Source of the DNA: Moritella sp.
GTDB lineage: Bacteria > Pseudomonadota > Gammaproteobacteria > Enterobacterales > Moritellaceae
DNA: 64,000 nt
Assembly (NCBI RefSeq): GCF_013215705.1
Contig: NZ_JABSQR010000023.1
Span: forward strand, 21,352 to 85,351
Reading direction: 5' to 3'
Below are positions 29,609 through 38,876 of this stretch, piece after piece. The number at the start of each line of letters is the position of its first letter. Positions within the stretch are counted from its first letter, which is position 1. Below the pieces are notes generated by a model. It made no database searches, was not told where the DNA came from, and saw only the letters and a program-made list of their open reading frames with translations. Both the position numbers and the translations under genes were made by a program.

Positions 29609-30472
29609 TTAATTGACTTGGAACCAATCAATATAATGGCTTGGCATAACATCAAATTCACGACTTAAATCAGCAATCGCAGATCCATCAATCACGTCTT
29701 CTTTATTTGCCATTTTCTGCGTTAGATCATCAGCATGAATACCCGTGGTTAAAAACAAGCTAGATATACCTGCTGTATTCGCGCCGCGAATGTCATGCTC
29801 TAAACTATCGCCTACTGCAATCGCGTTATCCCAACCGCCTAACAAGGTACGACACATGTCATACACTTCAGCTTGAGGTTTACCGTGCCAATGCACCTTG
29901 CCGCCCATTTCAGCATACGCATTAGCGATAGAACCGGGGCAAAGTTTTAATCCGCCGTCAGGACTCATCGCCACCAGATCGGGATTACTTACTACCATTT
30001 CCAGTCCACGTGCATAGGCAATATCCAGGTCGGCTTGATATTCAGCCACAGTGCCACGCTCAACGCCGTAACACATGATAAAGGATGCGTCTTCGATACC
30101 AACACTGGTTAAACCACAGTCTTCTAGCACAGTACCGTTAATGCCATCGCCCCAGCCAAACACCAACGCGTGTGACCCCAAGTGACCAAATTTACCCTGC
30201 TTAAAATTATGGCGCATATGGTCGCCAGATGTCAGTACATCGATATACAGATCGCGACTGATACCCGAATCGGTTAAACGCTGATAAGAGAAATTGTGGG
30301 TATTACCACTGTTCGATAAGATCACTACTTTTTTGTCATGCTGTTTTAAAAATTGTAATGTCTCAATTGCATTTGGAAACGCATCGCCACCGTTGTGTAA
30401 TACGCCCCATTGATCCAAAATAAAGGTATCAAACTCGTTAATAATGTCTTTAAGACCGGAAATCATTTTCAC
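29609..30472 (-). CDS. HAD-superfamily IIA hydrolase
   Basis: Cytoplasmic phosphatase-fold protein of 287 residues. Motif I is FILDQWGVLHNG with the nucleophilic aspartate followed by Q and W rather than the classic second aspartate, as in the uncharacterised IIA subfamily (TIGR01459 type). Motif II is VILSNSGN, and the C-terminal part has HGKPQAEVYDMC and the acidic motif AVGDSLEHDIRGANTAG. The substrate is unknown. It is a single-gene unit. Confidence 0.85.
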   Translation of the reverse strand: MKMISGLKDIINEFDTFILDQWGVLHNGGDAFPNAIETLQFLKQHDKKVVILSNSGNTHNFSYQRLTDSGISRDLYIDVLTSGDHMRHNFKQGKFGHLGSHALVFGWGDGINGTVLEDCGLTSVGIEDASFIMCYGVERGTVAEYQADLDIAYARGLEMVVSNPDLVAMSPDGGLKLCPGSIANAYAEMGGKVHWHGKPQAEVYDMCRTLLGGWDNAIAVGDSLEHDIRGANTAGISSLFLTTGIHADDLTQKMANKEDVIDGSAIADLSREFDVMPSHYIDWFQVN

Positions 30473-30726
30473 GTCGTCGTTACTCCAACAGCATCTGCCA
30501 CTAACCTAAAACGCTAGTAGCCTGGACAAGATAACCCCACTATATACTCAAACCAACGAATCCCTACTAACTTGCAGCATATTAATATCAGATAGTTGTG
30601 TATTAATATGGAATAACTGCGAATAACAACCCGCATCAAGCAGGAATGACCTTTACACTTACGCTTCAGGCCAGTCGTCATAATAAATAGATAAGAAGTA
30701 GCAGACTTCGAGATGGGGGGATCCCC

Positions 30727-31752
30727 TTAAAACATATTATTAATCGCTACCCCGATACCGAAACGAGTCTGACTGTGATTATAATCAATCAAGCTTTCAC
30801 CATAGCCATTAAATACAGTGAAATATCCTTTCAGTTTGCCATATAAAGGTGTGGTTAAGTTTAGTTTCACCGCGCCTTTACTGGTTGCAAAATTCTGACG
30901 TATTTCGGCACTCAATTCATATTTGTCAAAAGCATAACCGATACCGTACTCTACATGTCCCATATAGTCAGTAATATCCGGATTATCATCGCCATTAGGG
31001 CTAGCCGGATCCGTTTTAGCATCTTCTGGTATACGATACCAAGGCCTAACACTCCACACTAAATCACCCTGCTCATAAATAAATTCAGTATAAACACGAT
31101 TCCATGAACGAGACGATATTCCAGCACGGCCATTGGATTGATGTTCAAACCCGAACATGACAGCTGTATTGGCATCATTAGGATGCCAATCTAATGGCGC
31201 AATATAAAATATTTCAGGTCTATAATTCGTTTCTCTGAAGGGACTGGAAATGTCATCGGCATAAACTTGCCACCAAGCTTCGAGGGTAAAAGCAGCATAG
31301 ATGCGATCACCGTCAACGAATAAAGAATTGTAGCTTAACGGCAATTTCAGACTTAATTGAAATTTAGCTTCGACTTTTTTATAGCCTTCATCACGGGCAT
31401 TTAGATTGCGATAAGCTTCTGGGTTAACCTGATTGGTACTATAAACAGGTAAGATATAGTTCATTAGGTGTGGCGTAAGTACAAATTCAGATGTGTCAGT
31501 TTGACGCTCTTCAATAATTCGCTTTGTCAGTAGACCTGCTTTCACTTTTTTACCGCGGATCATGACTGAACCGTCTTCTTCAAGGCTACTTTGCGCTTTG
31601 CATATCGCCCTTATTTCCCCTAATGTTACTTCTGCAGCACTACTGGCGACTTGCTTTTCAATACACTCACTTTCTGTCGTCGCTTGTGCTTGATAACTCA
31701 TAGAACAAATGAGAAACACTAAACAGAGGTTTTTATAGTTTAATCGTTGCAA
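30727..31752 (-). CDS. pldA: Outer membrane phospholipase A
   Basis: Outer-membrane beta-barrel enzyme that hydrolyses misplaced phospholipids in the outer leaflet. The family motif EHQSNGR gives His204 and Ser206, and Asn218 follows in SRSWNR with the same 14-residue spacing as H142/N156 of E. coli. A signal peptide ends about residue 24 (YQAQA). The C-terminus ends with aromatic IGVAINNMF, a typical barrel terminus. The only candidate start giving the signal peptide is a TTG at 31752, weakly placed behind AAGGA; an ATT one codon upstream is a rare alternative. The extra 45 residues after the signal peptide are longer than in E. coli. Confidence 0.9.
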   Translation of the reverse strand: MQRLNYKNLCLVFLICSMSYQAQATTESECIEKQVASSAAEVTLGEIRAICKAQSSLEEDGSVMIRGKKVKAGLLTKRIIEERQTDTSEFVLTPHLMNYILPVYSTNQVNPEAYRNLNARDEGYKKVEAKFQLSLKLPLSYNSLFVDGDRIYAAFTLEAWWQVYADDISSPFRETNYRPEIFYIAPLDWHPNDANTAVMFGFEHQSNGRAGISSRSWNRVYTEFIYEQGDLVWSVRPWYRIPEDAKTDPASPNGDDNPDITDYMGHVEYGIGYAFDKYELSAEIRQNFATSKGAVKLNLTTPLYGKLKGYFTVFNGYGESLIDYNHSQTRFGIGVAINNMF

Positions 31753-31896
31753 AATTTATTCAATTCCTTATGAACGCGAATATCCAGTTAACGTACATAA
31801 TATACTGAATAATACGCATAAGATATCACCCTGATTAGCACCACTCAGCAGCGATTAAACCTCGGTATAGCAGTGACAGTATTTTATCTACCCCGT

Positions 31897-33210
31897 CTAG
31901 TTTACATCTGATACCAGCGTAAGGTACTTATCACGTACCTTATTACAAATGTAATCACCAATAGGGATCGCAGAGGTTGCAGCAGGCGATGGTGCATTAC
32001 AAACGTGTAAACTGCGTGGACTTTCTGCAAATAAGAAGTCATGCACTAGGCTGCCATCTTTCAATACCGCTTGTGCACGAATACCCGCAGGATAGTCTTC
32101 TAGATCAGTCACCTTCAATATCGGACAGTACTTATTGACGAGTTTTAAGTAACCCGGCTTCCACCACGAATTCTTGGTTTCAACTAAGCCCGTTTTTAAA
32201 TTTTTAGCACTAACCCGCCAAAAACCAGGAAACTTAAGCATGTCACAGATATCACGCAAATCTATATTTACCTTACCGTAGCCTTCTCGCTTCCAGCCTT
32301 GAACCGCATTGGGCCCAACCGTCACCGACCCATCAATCATCCGGGTTAAATGCACCCCCAAAAATGGCAGTTCCGGATCCGGAATGGGGTAAATCAAATG
32401 ATTCACAATGTTGTTATGCTGAGACTGCAAACGGTAGTATTCACCACGGTAAGGAATGATCTGAAATTCGGTATCAATATTCAACATCTTCGTCACCCTA
32501 TCCGCCATTAGGCCTGAACAGGTAATTAAAAATTTGGTGACATACTCACGGTTCTCGAATGAATGCCCCAATACCGATTTTTTTTGACACTGAACGTGAA
32601 TGTGATCACTGGTTTCGATTAAGTGCGTCACCTCCGTCTCCATCGCCATATCACCACCGAGCACACCGAACTCTACTGCCATTTTCTCGGTGATTAAGCG
32701 GTAATTAACAATACTGGTTGAAGGCACCAGAATTGCCCCTAACCCAGTAATGTTAGGTTCTTTTTCAGCAAGTCCAGCGGCATCTAATAATTCAACGTCG
32801 ATACCATTATCAAGGCAGCGTTTATACAGCGCTTCCATGCGTTGTAACTCTAATACACTGGTGGCAACCAATAGTTTGCCGCAGTTTTCAACCGGAATAT
32901 CATGTTTTTCACAAAACGCTTTGGTCGCAGCAACACCCGCCTTACAAAAATTGGCTTTCATACTCCCCGGTTCATAATAAACCCCGGCATGGATCACCCC
33001 ACTATTATGCCCGGTTTGATGTTGTGATAGTTCACCTTCTTTTTCGATTAATAATATCCGTTTGTCAGGCTCTCGCTGCTGTAATTGCCACGCAGTTGAT
33101 ACACCCACAATACCGCCACCGATAATAATATAATCATAAACACTATTATCAGGGCTATTAGTTTCCGATCTACTTTTATTAAAACCTTGTGTAGTCAAAG
33201 TCATTTTCAT
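31897..33210 (-). CDS. lhgO: L-2-hydroxyglutarate oxidase LhgO
   Basis: FAD enzyme that oxidises L-2-hydroxyglutarate to 2-oxoglutarate and passes electrons to the respiratory chain. The FAD dinucleotide fold YDYIIIGGGIVGVSTAWQL is at about residue 25, followed by HQTGHNSGVIHAGVYYEPGS, which is diagnostic for LhgO (formerly YgaF). The C-terminus keeps PAGIRAQAVL and CNAPSPAATSAIPIG. At 437 residues it is slightly longer than the E. coli protein (422) due to an N-terminal extension. It starts 10 bp after a broken DctD-like gene. Confidence 0.92.
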   Translation of the reverse strand: MKMTLTTQGFNKSRSETNSPDNSVYDYIIIGGGIVGVSTAWQLQQREPDKRILLIEKEGELSQHQTGHNSGVIHAGVYYEPGSMKANFCKAGVAATKAFCEKHDIPVENCGKLLVATSVLELQRMEALYKRCLDNGIDVELLDAAGLAEKEPNITGLGAILVPSTSIVNYRLITEKMAVEFGVLGGDMAMETEVTHLIETSDHIHVQCQKKSVLGHSFENREYVTKFLITCSGLMADRVTKMLNIDTEFQIIPYRGEYYRLQSQHNNIVNHLIYPIPDPELPFLGVHLTRMIDGSVTVGPNAVQGWKREGYGKVNIDLRDICDMLKFPGFWRVSAKNLKTGLVETKNSWWKPGYLKLVNKYCPILKVTDLEDYPAGIRAQAVLKDGSLVHDFLFAESPRSLHVCNAPSPAATSAIPIGDYICNKVRDKYLTLVSDVN

Positions 33211-33220
33211 TATCCTTACC

Positions 33221-33550
33221 TTAATAAGCAGCTGCTACTGCAGGTGTCGTCACCACTGACTTATAACGGCGGTTACTGTAAATAAATAATCCCACAAAAC
33301 TAAGCATCACAAAAACTCTCTCCACTAAAGGTACATCAGGCCATGTCAGCGCTAAGCCAGAAATATCAGGTAAACGCACATCAGAAATCACGATACCTGG
33401 GAAGGTTGTTGGTATGAGGATTAATGCCGACTCGCCATCGGCACATTCGATAACATCATAGCCAGCTAGCTGGAGTCGTTGACTAATCGCCAAACGAACA
33501 ATCTCATCATCTTCAATTAAAGCGACTTGAATAACAGACTGTTGTGACAT
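33221..33550 (-). pseudogene. Truncated DctD-like response-regulator receiver fused to a foreign C-terminus
   Basis: Residues 1-67 form the start of a receiver domain: acidic pocket LIEDDE, phospho-acceptor in IVISDVRLPDISGLAL, closest to C4-dicarboxylate regulators of the DctD type. The rest of the receiver (the conserved T/S and K), the AAA+ and the HTH domains are absent. After LAL the chain continues into a membrane-like segment (VFVMLSFVGLFIYSNRRYK) and an alanine-rich end. It looks like a deletion that joined dctD to the 3' end of another gene. Lies 10 bp before lhgO. Confidence 0.65.
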
Positions 33551-33932
33551 AACTAATCTACATCCTTGTATAAATAAACAATGCAGACAGAGTAAGAAAA
33601 ACAGTGTCTATTGCAAAGGAGCTAGCTCGCAAATTACAGACATAAACGACCCACAGGCCCAAGAACAGTCAGTTAATCTGTATTCAGCCATTCATTCAAA
33701 TCCTGTTTTGTCATTTGGTTTCGTTTGGACCAACTTTCATTCGATTTCCCCTACGGGAGGCGAGCAGAAATAATAGTACAGCGTTGCAATATTTGAAAAT
33801 GGAATAACCATTATCTACATATGCGCCTTATTCTGATATTCCTGCTCGTCTCTGATATAGCATCTTGAAGTAACTTAGGTATATACTGGCGATATAACGT
33901 TTAAAGAAAAAACCAAGAAAATAGGAATTGAA
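33551..33932. other. 382-bp spacer between the DctD remnant and yffB
   Basis: I see no gene, terminator or clear operator. A weak promoter for yffB is expected close to 33890. Only short open frames occur on the minus strand, with no resemblance that I recognise. Confidence 0.4.
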
Positions 33933-34283
33933 ATGACGACTGTGATGTACGGAATTAAAAACTGCGACACCATTAAAAAAGCCAAGAAATGGTTAGAAGC
34001 AAACGAACTGGAATTCACATTTCACGATCACCGCGTTAACGGTTTAGATAAAGCACAGCTGATCGCTTGGTGCGAAACACTGGGTTGGGAACAAGTGCTA
34101 AATAAACGTGGCACCACTTATCGCAAATTAACCGATGAACAAAAAGCAGGGCTAACAGAAGCCACTGCAATCGAATTGTTAATTGAACAGCCAGCGATGA
34201 TCAAACGTCCAATTCTTGAGGTAGACGGTCAACTTACCTTAGGCTTTAAAGCCGATACTTATGCGGCGCTCTTTGCAAAATAA
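33933..34283 (+). CDS. yffB: ArsC/Spx-fold reductase-like protein YffB
   Basis: A 116-residue thioredoxin-fold protein. It starts MTTVMYGIKNCDTIKKAKKW, with a single cysteine at position 11 in place of the ArsC catalytic Cys, and it shows the family segment KRGTTYRKL and IKRPILEVDGQ. Its relatives may use glutathione, but no definite function is known. It is immediately upstream of dapE, the conserved order in many gammaproteobacteria. Confidence 0.9.
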   Translation: MTTVMYGIKNCDTIKKAKKWLEANELEFTFHDHRVNGLDKAQLIAWCETLGWEQVLNKRGTTYRKLTDEQKAGLTEATAIELLIEQPAMIKRPILEVDGQLTLGFKADTYAALFAK

Positions 34284-34419
34284 AAAGTCGAAGTAAAAAG
34301 TCGAAATAAAGTGCGAAATAAGCCAGAACACTATTAATCAAAAGTACTTACAGCACTGACCTCAAGCGTAAGTCAGTGCTAACAATATCCTGTAAAAGTG
34401 CTGTGAAAAGGAATTACTC

Positions 34420-35556
34420 ATGTCAGACAGTTTAGTATTACAACTTGCCAAAGATCTGCTTAGTCGTAAATCAGTGACACCCGAAGATGCCGGTTGTCAG
34501 CAGATGATCATCGAACGTCTTGAAGGCCTAGGTTTCACTATCGAAACCATGGTATTTGAAGACACCACTAATCTTTGGGCTCGTCGCGGTACCACTGCCC
34601 CAGTATTTTGCTTCGCCGGTCATACCGATGTAGTACCTGTTGGAAAAATCGAAGATTGGGATACTGACCCGTTCGTCCCTACCGTTATCGATGGTTATTT
34701 ACACGGTCGTGGCGCAGCAGACATGAAAGGTTCTATCGCATCATTCTTAGTCGCTGTCGAAAACTTCGTGAACGAACACCCCGATCACCAAGGTTCAATT
34801 GCCCTACTGATCACCAGCGATGAAGAAGGCCCGTTTATCAATGGCACAACACGGGTGATTGATACATTAGAAGCACGTAACGAAAAAATCGACTGGTGTA
34901 TTGTCGGTGAACCATCAAGCACCAACAAAGTCGGTGACATTGTTAAAAACGGTCGCCGTGGTTCATTAACCGGTGACATCATAGTGAAAGGGATTCAAGG
35001 TCACGTGGCTTACCCACACCTTGCCGACAACCCCATTCACAAGCTCGCGCCAGCATTAACTGAACTAAGCCAAGTGGTATGGGATCAGGGTAATGAGTAC
35101 TTCCCTGCGACAACACTACAGATCACTGATATCCGCAGTGGCGCAGGTGCAAGTAACATAGTACCGGGCGAAGCGACTTGTCAGTTTAACCTGCGTTATT
35201 CTACCGAGCTAACAGCGGACTTAATCAAATACCGTATTGAAGGCATCTTCGAAAAACACGGTTTAAACTACGACATTAGCTGGATCCACAGCGGCCAACC
35301 CTTCTTAACTGAGCCGGGTAACTTGCTAAACGCCATTACCGATTCAATTGAAAGTGTGTGTGGTTACCCATCAGAACTATCTACCTCTGGTGGCACATCA
35401 GATGGTCGTTTCATCGCGCCAACCGGTGCACAGGTGGTTGAATTAGGCCCTGTAAATGCAACGATCCACAAAGTAAATGAATGTGTGAAGATCGCTGATA
35501 TTGAACAATTAGCAGAAATATACGAGCAAACACTGGTTAAATTATTAGCGCAATAA
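34420..35556 (+). CDS. dapE: Succinyl-diaminopimelate desuccinylase DapE
   Basis: Zinc hydrolase that produces LL-diaminopimelate for lysine and peptidoglycan synthesis. Metal ligands are visible in [12 protein letters not shown] (H68), [10 protein letters not shown] (the bridging Asp) and ITSDEEGP (catalytic and ligand Glu); the C-terminal [11 protein letters not shown] supplies the last His-region context. At 378 residues it matches E. coli DapE (375). An AAAGGAA ribosome site precedes the ATG. Confidence 0.96.
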   Translation: MSDSLVLQLAKDLLSRKSVTPEDAGCQQMIIERLEGLGFTIETMVFEDTTNLWARRGTTAPVFCFAGHTDVVPVGKIEDWDTDPFVPTVIDGYLHGRGAADMKGSIASFLVAVENFVNEHPDHQGSIALLITSDEEGPFINGTTRVIDTLEARNEKIDWCIVGEPSSTNKVGDIVKNGRRGSLTGDIIVKGIQGHVAYPHLADNPIHKLAPALTELSQVVWDQGNEYFPATTLQITDIRSGAGASNIVPGEATCQFNLRYSTELTADLIKYRIEGIFEKHGLNYDISWIHSGQPFLTEPGNLLNAITDSIESVCGYPSELSTSGGTSDGRFIAPTGAQVVELGPVNATIHKVNECVKIADIEQLAEIYEQTLVKLLAQ

Positions 35557-35569
35557 CTTTATGTTTAAT

Positions 35570-35590
35570 CACTTTATGTTTAATAAAGTG
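35570..35590. repeat. Small hairpin after dapE
   Basis: CACTTTAT and ATAAAGTG arms around GTTTA, 14 bp after the dapE stop. It has no T-run. Confidence 0.5.
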
Positions 35591-35628
35591 TAGCGAAATA
35601 ACCACTCAGCATTAACAACAGTGCCGAT

Positions 35629-35664
35629 AATGATGGTTTGTTATAGCTCTAACAAACCATCATT
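35629..35664. repeat. 15-bp perfect inverted repeat downstream of dapE
   Basis: Arms AATGATGGTTTGTTA and TAACAAACCATCATT around a six-base loop (TAGCTC). A third partial copy of the arm (CCATCATTTGTT) lies some 20 bp downstream. There is no T-run, so it may end dapE transcription with help of Rho or stabilise its 3' end. Confidence 0.65.
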
Positions 35665-35931
35665 CATGCTGAAAGAAAGCCATCATTTGTTCCGCCAATA
35701 TGGTTTTATCATGACATAATAACCCAAACCACCTCTTAAACTCCCTCATTACCACCGCCATTTAAACTCGACGCAATATAAAAAACCGATAACCCCATCA
35801 CATTCCATAACAAATTTTATATTTTATTAACAAACCATAAAGTTCATTATTTACAACACATTAACATAGATTAAATAGCCATTACGGCGTTATTTAGAGC
35901 GCTGACAGTCAGTCCTCGTTCCGGCCGTTAA

Positions 35932-35945
35932 TTGACTTTAATCAA
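35932..35945. promoter_or_regulatory. FNR-like site upstream of the CtlX gene
   Basis: TTGACTTTAATCAA matches the FNR box TTGATNNNNATCAA at 9 of 10 fixed positions. It lies about 45 bp before a start predicted from an extended -10 at about 35972-35977. This spacing suits activation under low oxygen. Confidence 0.55.
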
Positions 35946-35975
35946 TGTCTGGCATATTGTTTATGCAGTTGCATA

Positions 35976-35987
35976 GTTTTGCAAAAC
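35976..35987. promoter_or_regulatory. GTTTTGCAAAAC palindrome, putative TetR operator
   Basis: A perfect 12-bp palindrome overlapping the predicted transcription start of the CtlX gene. A one-base variant occurs in the tetR-ocd spacer at 38659-38670. Confidence 0.6.
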
Positions 35988-36018
35988 GCTTATTTTATTA
36001 ATGACAAGTTTGTTAATG

Positions 36019-36037
36019 ACATGTTTTTAAAACATGT
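36019..36037 (+). repeat. Inverted repeat in the CtlX leader
   Basis: ACATGTTTT and AAAACATGT arms around a single T, 20 bp before the start codon and 8 bp before the ribosome site AAGGAA. Could be a second operator or a leader hairpin. Confidence 0.55.
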
Positions 36038-36057
36038 TTTTATAAAAAGGAAGTAGA

Positions 36058-37002
36058 ATGGCTTTAATCCAAGCGCCAAATTCAGTTGTAATGGTTCGAC
36101 CATGGAAATTCTTCTCGAATCCAGAAACTGCAGTTGATAATGCTTTTCAAAAAACCGGCCTCGATGTACAAGACTCGCTTGAGTTAGATCGCACCGGTAT
36201 ATCACTACAAGCTAAAAACGAATTTGATATCGTCGTCGCAGGATTAAACGAGAACGGCATCAACGTCCATGTATTTGATGATTTTGGTGACCGTGATACA
36301 CCAGATTCCGTATTTCCAAACAACTGGTTCTCGACCCACAGTGGCGGCCATGTTGCCCTATACCCAATGTTTTCACAAAACCGCCGACGCGAACGCCGCA
36401 GTGACATTATTGAAATGTTAAAAGCGCAGTATCGTGTGCAAGATGTTATCGACTTCTCTGGTTTAGAGTGGGATAACCTGTTTCTTGAAGGCACTGGTGC
36501 GATGGTACTTGATAACGTTAACCGCATCGCCTACACAGCTAAATCAAACCGTTCTAGCGAAGTGATCCTTGAACGCTTCTGTACCACATTCCAATACGAA
36601 CCAATGGCGTTTGAAACGGCTGATGCCACAGGCACTGCCATTTATCATACCAATGTGATGATGTGTGTAGCGTCTCAATACGCGCTTATTTGTTTAGACA
36701 TGATCCCAAATGAAGCACGTCGCGCAGCAGTTAGACAGCGTTTAGAAGAATCAGGCATTGAAGTGATTGAACTGAGCTTCGACCAAATTGATAACTTTGC
36801 GGGTAATGCCATCGAGCTCACAGGTAACGGCAATAGCCATTTGGTTATGTCGCAACGTGCGAGAGATGCATTAACACCCGAGCAAGTTGCACGCATTGAA
36901 AAGCACTCAAATATATTAGCCTTTAGCGTACCGACTATCGAATTAGCCGGTGGCTCGATCCGCTGCATGATCGCAGGCATTCACTTAAGCCCGCGAACGT
37001 AA
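36058..37002 (+). CDS. CtlX-like citrulline/arginine amidinohydrolase
   Basis: A 314-residue member of the guanidino-modifying (amidinotransferase) superfamily. The family opening APNSVVMVRPWKF, the acidic substrate site FPNNWFSTHSGG, EGTGAMVLDN, the histidine segment YHTNVMMCV and the C-terminal nucleophilic cysteine (GGSIRCMIAGIHLS) are seen. Closest in character to CtlX proteins known from citrulline use. The reaction (hydrolysis of citrulline or arginine) cannot be decided from sequence. It starts behind a strong AAGGAA and precedes a second guanidino hydrolase, so they are probably an operon. Confidence 0.8.
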   Translation: MALIQAPNSVVMVRPWKFFSNPETAVDNAFQKTGLDVQDSLELDRTGISLQAKNEFDIVVAGLNENGINVHVFDDFGDRDTPDSVFPNNWFSTHSGGHVALYPMFSQNRRRERRSDIIEMLKAQYRVQDVIDFSGLEWDNLFLEGTGAMVLDNVNRIAYTAKSNRSSEVILERFCTTFQYEPMAFETADATGTAIYHTNVMMCVASQYALICLDMIPNEARRAAVRQRLEESGIEVIELSFDQIDNFAGNAIELTGNGNSHLVMSQRARDALTPEQVARIEKHSNILAFSVPTIELAGGSIRCMIAGIHLSPRT

Positions 37003-37082
37003 AGCACGCCCTTGGCAGTAAAAATTAAAGTACCCAAATTCAAATAATTTAAAAGATATCACTTATGGAAAAGGAAAAGGTT

Positions 37083-37934
37083 ATGGAAACCAGTTATGTA
37101 AAATCAGCTACAGGTGAATTGAAGCAAGTATTACTTTGTTCACCCACTTACCTTAATCTGTCGCCAATCAACAAGATTGCTGAAGATTGGTTAGAAAAAG
37201 GTGAGCGCATTGATCAGCAGAAATGTTTAGATGAACATCAACAGCTGATCAATATTTACGAGCAAAACGGCATTAATGTCGAAGTACTTACGCCGACAGA
37301 AAACTTGTCGAGTCAGGTATTTGCCCGTGATTTTGGTTTTAATATCAAAGAAGGTTATGTACTTGGCCGCTTTAAAGAAGAAATTCGCCACGCAGAAAGC
37401 CTACTGTATGCAGAAAAATTGGCCGAACTAGGTGTGCCAATCATTGCCACTTGTCACGAAGGTGTACTTGAAGGCGGTGACTTCTGGCAACTTGACGAAA
37501 AGACTTTAGCCATTGGTACGCTACAGCGTTCTGACGAAAAAGGCATTCAAAGTATTCGTGAACAGCTTGAACCGTTGGGTTATACGATTATTGCGGTGAA
37601 GTCGAAACCAGAATACCTGCACCTTGACATGATCTTTAACATTGTCGGTGAAAAGACGGCCGTGACTTATTACGACGGTTTACCACAAGAATTCAAAGAT
37701 TACCTCGATGAAACGGGTTACGACCTGATTAAAATTGAGGAAGCAGGCGTATTCAAACACTTCTGTAATCTACAAGCATTAGGTAACAAACGCGTTATCT
37801 CGTTAAGCGCAAATACCGATGTAAACGCGCAATTACGTGAACGTGGTTTTACAGTCTTTGAACTGCATTCTACCGAGATCTTGAAAACGGGCGGTGGTCC
37901 ACACTGCATGACGTTCCCGTTAGAACGCCACTAA
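37083..37934 (+). CDS. Dimethylarginine dimethylaminohydrolase (DDAH)-like amidinohydrolase
   Basis: Second guanidino-superfamily enzyme, 283 residues. Motifs are FARDFGFNI, VLEGGDFWQL, the catalytic histidine in EYLHLDMIFN, and the C-terminal cysteine in GGGPHCMTFPL; the order fits DDAH/arginine deiminase folds. It may convert a methylated or free arginine to citrulline. I prefer ATG 37083, seven bases behind AAGGA, to the ATG 18 bases upstream that lacks a good ribosome site. It lies 80 bp after the CtlX-like gene on the same strand. Confidence 0.78.
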   Translation: METSYVKSATGELKQVLLCSPTYLNLSPINKIAEDWLEKGERIDQQKCLDEHQQLINIYEQNGINVEVLTPTENLSSQVFARDFGFNIKEGYVLGRFKEEIRHAESLLYAEKLAELGVPIIATCHEGVLEGGDFWQLDEKTLAIGTLQRSDEKGIQSIREQLEPLGYTIIAVKSKPEYLHLDMIFNIVGEKTAVTYYDGLPQEFKDYLDETGYDLIKIEEAGVFKHFCNLQALGNKRVISLSANTDVNAQLRERGFTVFELHSTEILKTGGGPHCMTFPLERH

Positions 37935-38001
37935 AAATTAATCCGGCAGTGTTTTCTTATGTATTTATGAGAGCTAGATCTAATACTATTTACATAACAG
38001 G

Positions 38002-38622
38002 TTAGATATTATCTAACGAAATAGATAGGATAGCAGACGCACTGTCGATACCGATATTGACCAGTTCATTATCTTTGAATTTGTAGGCTGCCATGCTGCC
38101 TTCGAGCCATAAACCATCAATCAAAGCATTGATTTTAATGGCTAGGATTTCACATTCATGATGATCAACTGTAATATTTTCGGTGGCTAATGCAGCACTA
38201 ATCAACGGCGCTAATATTTTCGTTGTTTTAGCATATTCATTAGTTCGAATGGCTGCCATTTCTGGGTCGATATAAGTCATCGGCAAGAAATTAGCCCATA
38301 ACAATACGGTACGTGGTGACACGATTGGCGCTGATAGCGTCGCTTGAATAAAGTGCTGTAATCGGGTTTTGGCGCAAATATCCACATCGTTTATTTCGAT
38401 ACGGGCATTAACGTACATAATTTCGAGTAATGCGGAATACGCCGCGCGGATCAGTTCGTCTTTACCGGAAAAGTAAAAACGGATCAGACCGTTGGTGACA
38501 TTCGCATATTCAGCCACATTACGTACTGTGGTTTTTTGTAAACCTTCGTTAGCAATGCAATCAAGTGTGGCATTGATTAACTCTTGTTTACGGTTTTTAC
38601 CTTTTGTTCCTTTCGCTGGCAT
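38002..38622 (-). CDS. TetR-family regulator (BetI-like)
   Basis: A 206-residue repressor with an N-terminal helix-turn-helix (TTVRNVAEYANVTNGLIRFY, then FSGKDEL) and a BetI-like C-terminal domain (LIDGLWLEGSM). It is divergent from the ornithine cyclodeaminase gene and faces the DDAH-like gene, so it is the natural local repressor. A palindrome variant in its own promoter (38659-38670) matches one at the CtlX promoter. The effector is probably arginine-type or choline-like; unknown. Confidence 0.85.
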   Translation of the reverse strand: MPAKGTKGKNRKQELINATLDCIANEGLQKTTVRNVAEYANVTNGLIRFYFSGKDELIRAAYSALLEIMYVNARIEINDVDICAKTRLQHFIQATLSAPIVSPRTVLLWANFLPMTYIDPEMAAIRTNEYAKTTKILAPLISAALATENITVDHHECEILAIKINALIDGLWLEGSMAAYKFKDNELVNIGIDSASAILSISLDNI

Positions 38623-38658
38623 AGGTAGGTATTTAATCCGTATTTAAGTATAAGAGGT

Positions 38659-38670
38659 GTTTTACAAAAC
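38659..38670. promoter_or_regulatory. GTTTTACAAAAC motif, putative TetR operator
   Basis: Near-palindrome differing from the one at 35976-35987 at a single base. It is 37 bp before the tetR start, so it can serve autoregulation and control of the divergent ocd gene. Confidence 0.55.
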
Positions 38671-38876
38671 AAAATTAATCATACCCCTAGGGCGTGATGC
38701 TGGCAATTTATTAAGCTAAACCTAATAAAATAGCACTTAAACCGATACATACAACAAGTGTGTATCTCACAATTAAACGTATTAGATAAACCACTCATTG
38801 ATTGCTGTAATCATGATGGTAATGGAAAAATTCGATTTTTCTCTTTTACCTTAGACAGAATTAAACAAGGATCACC

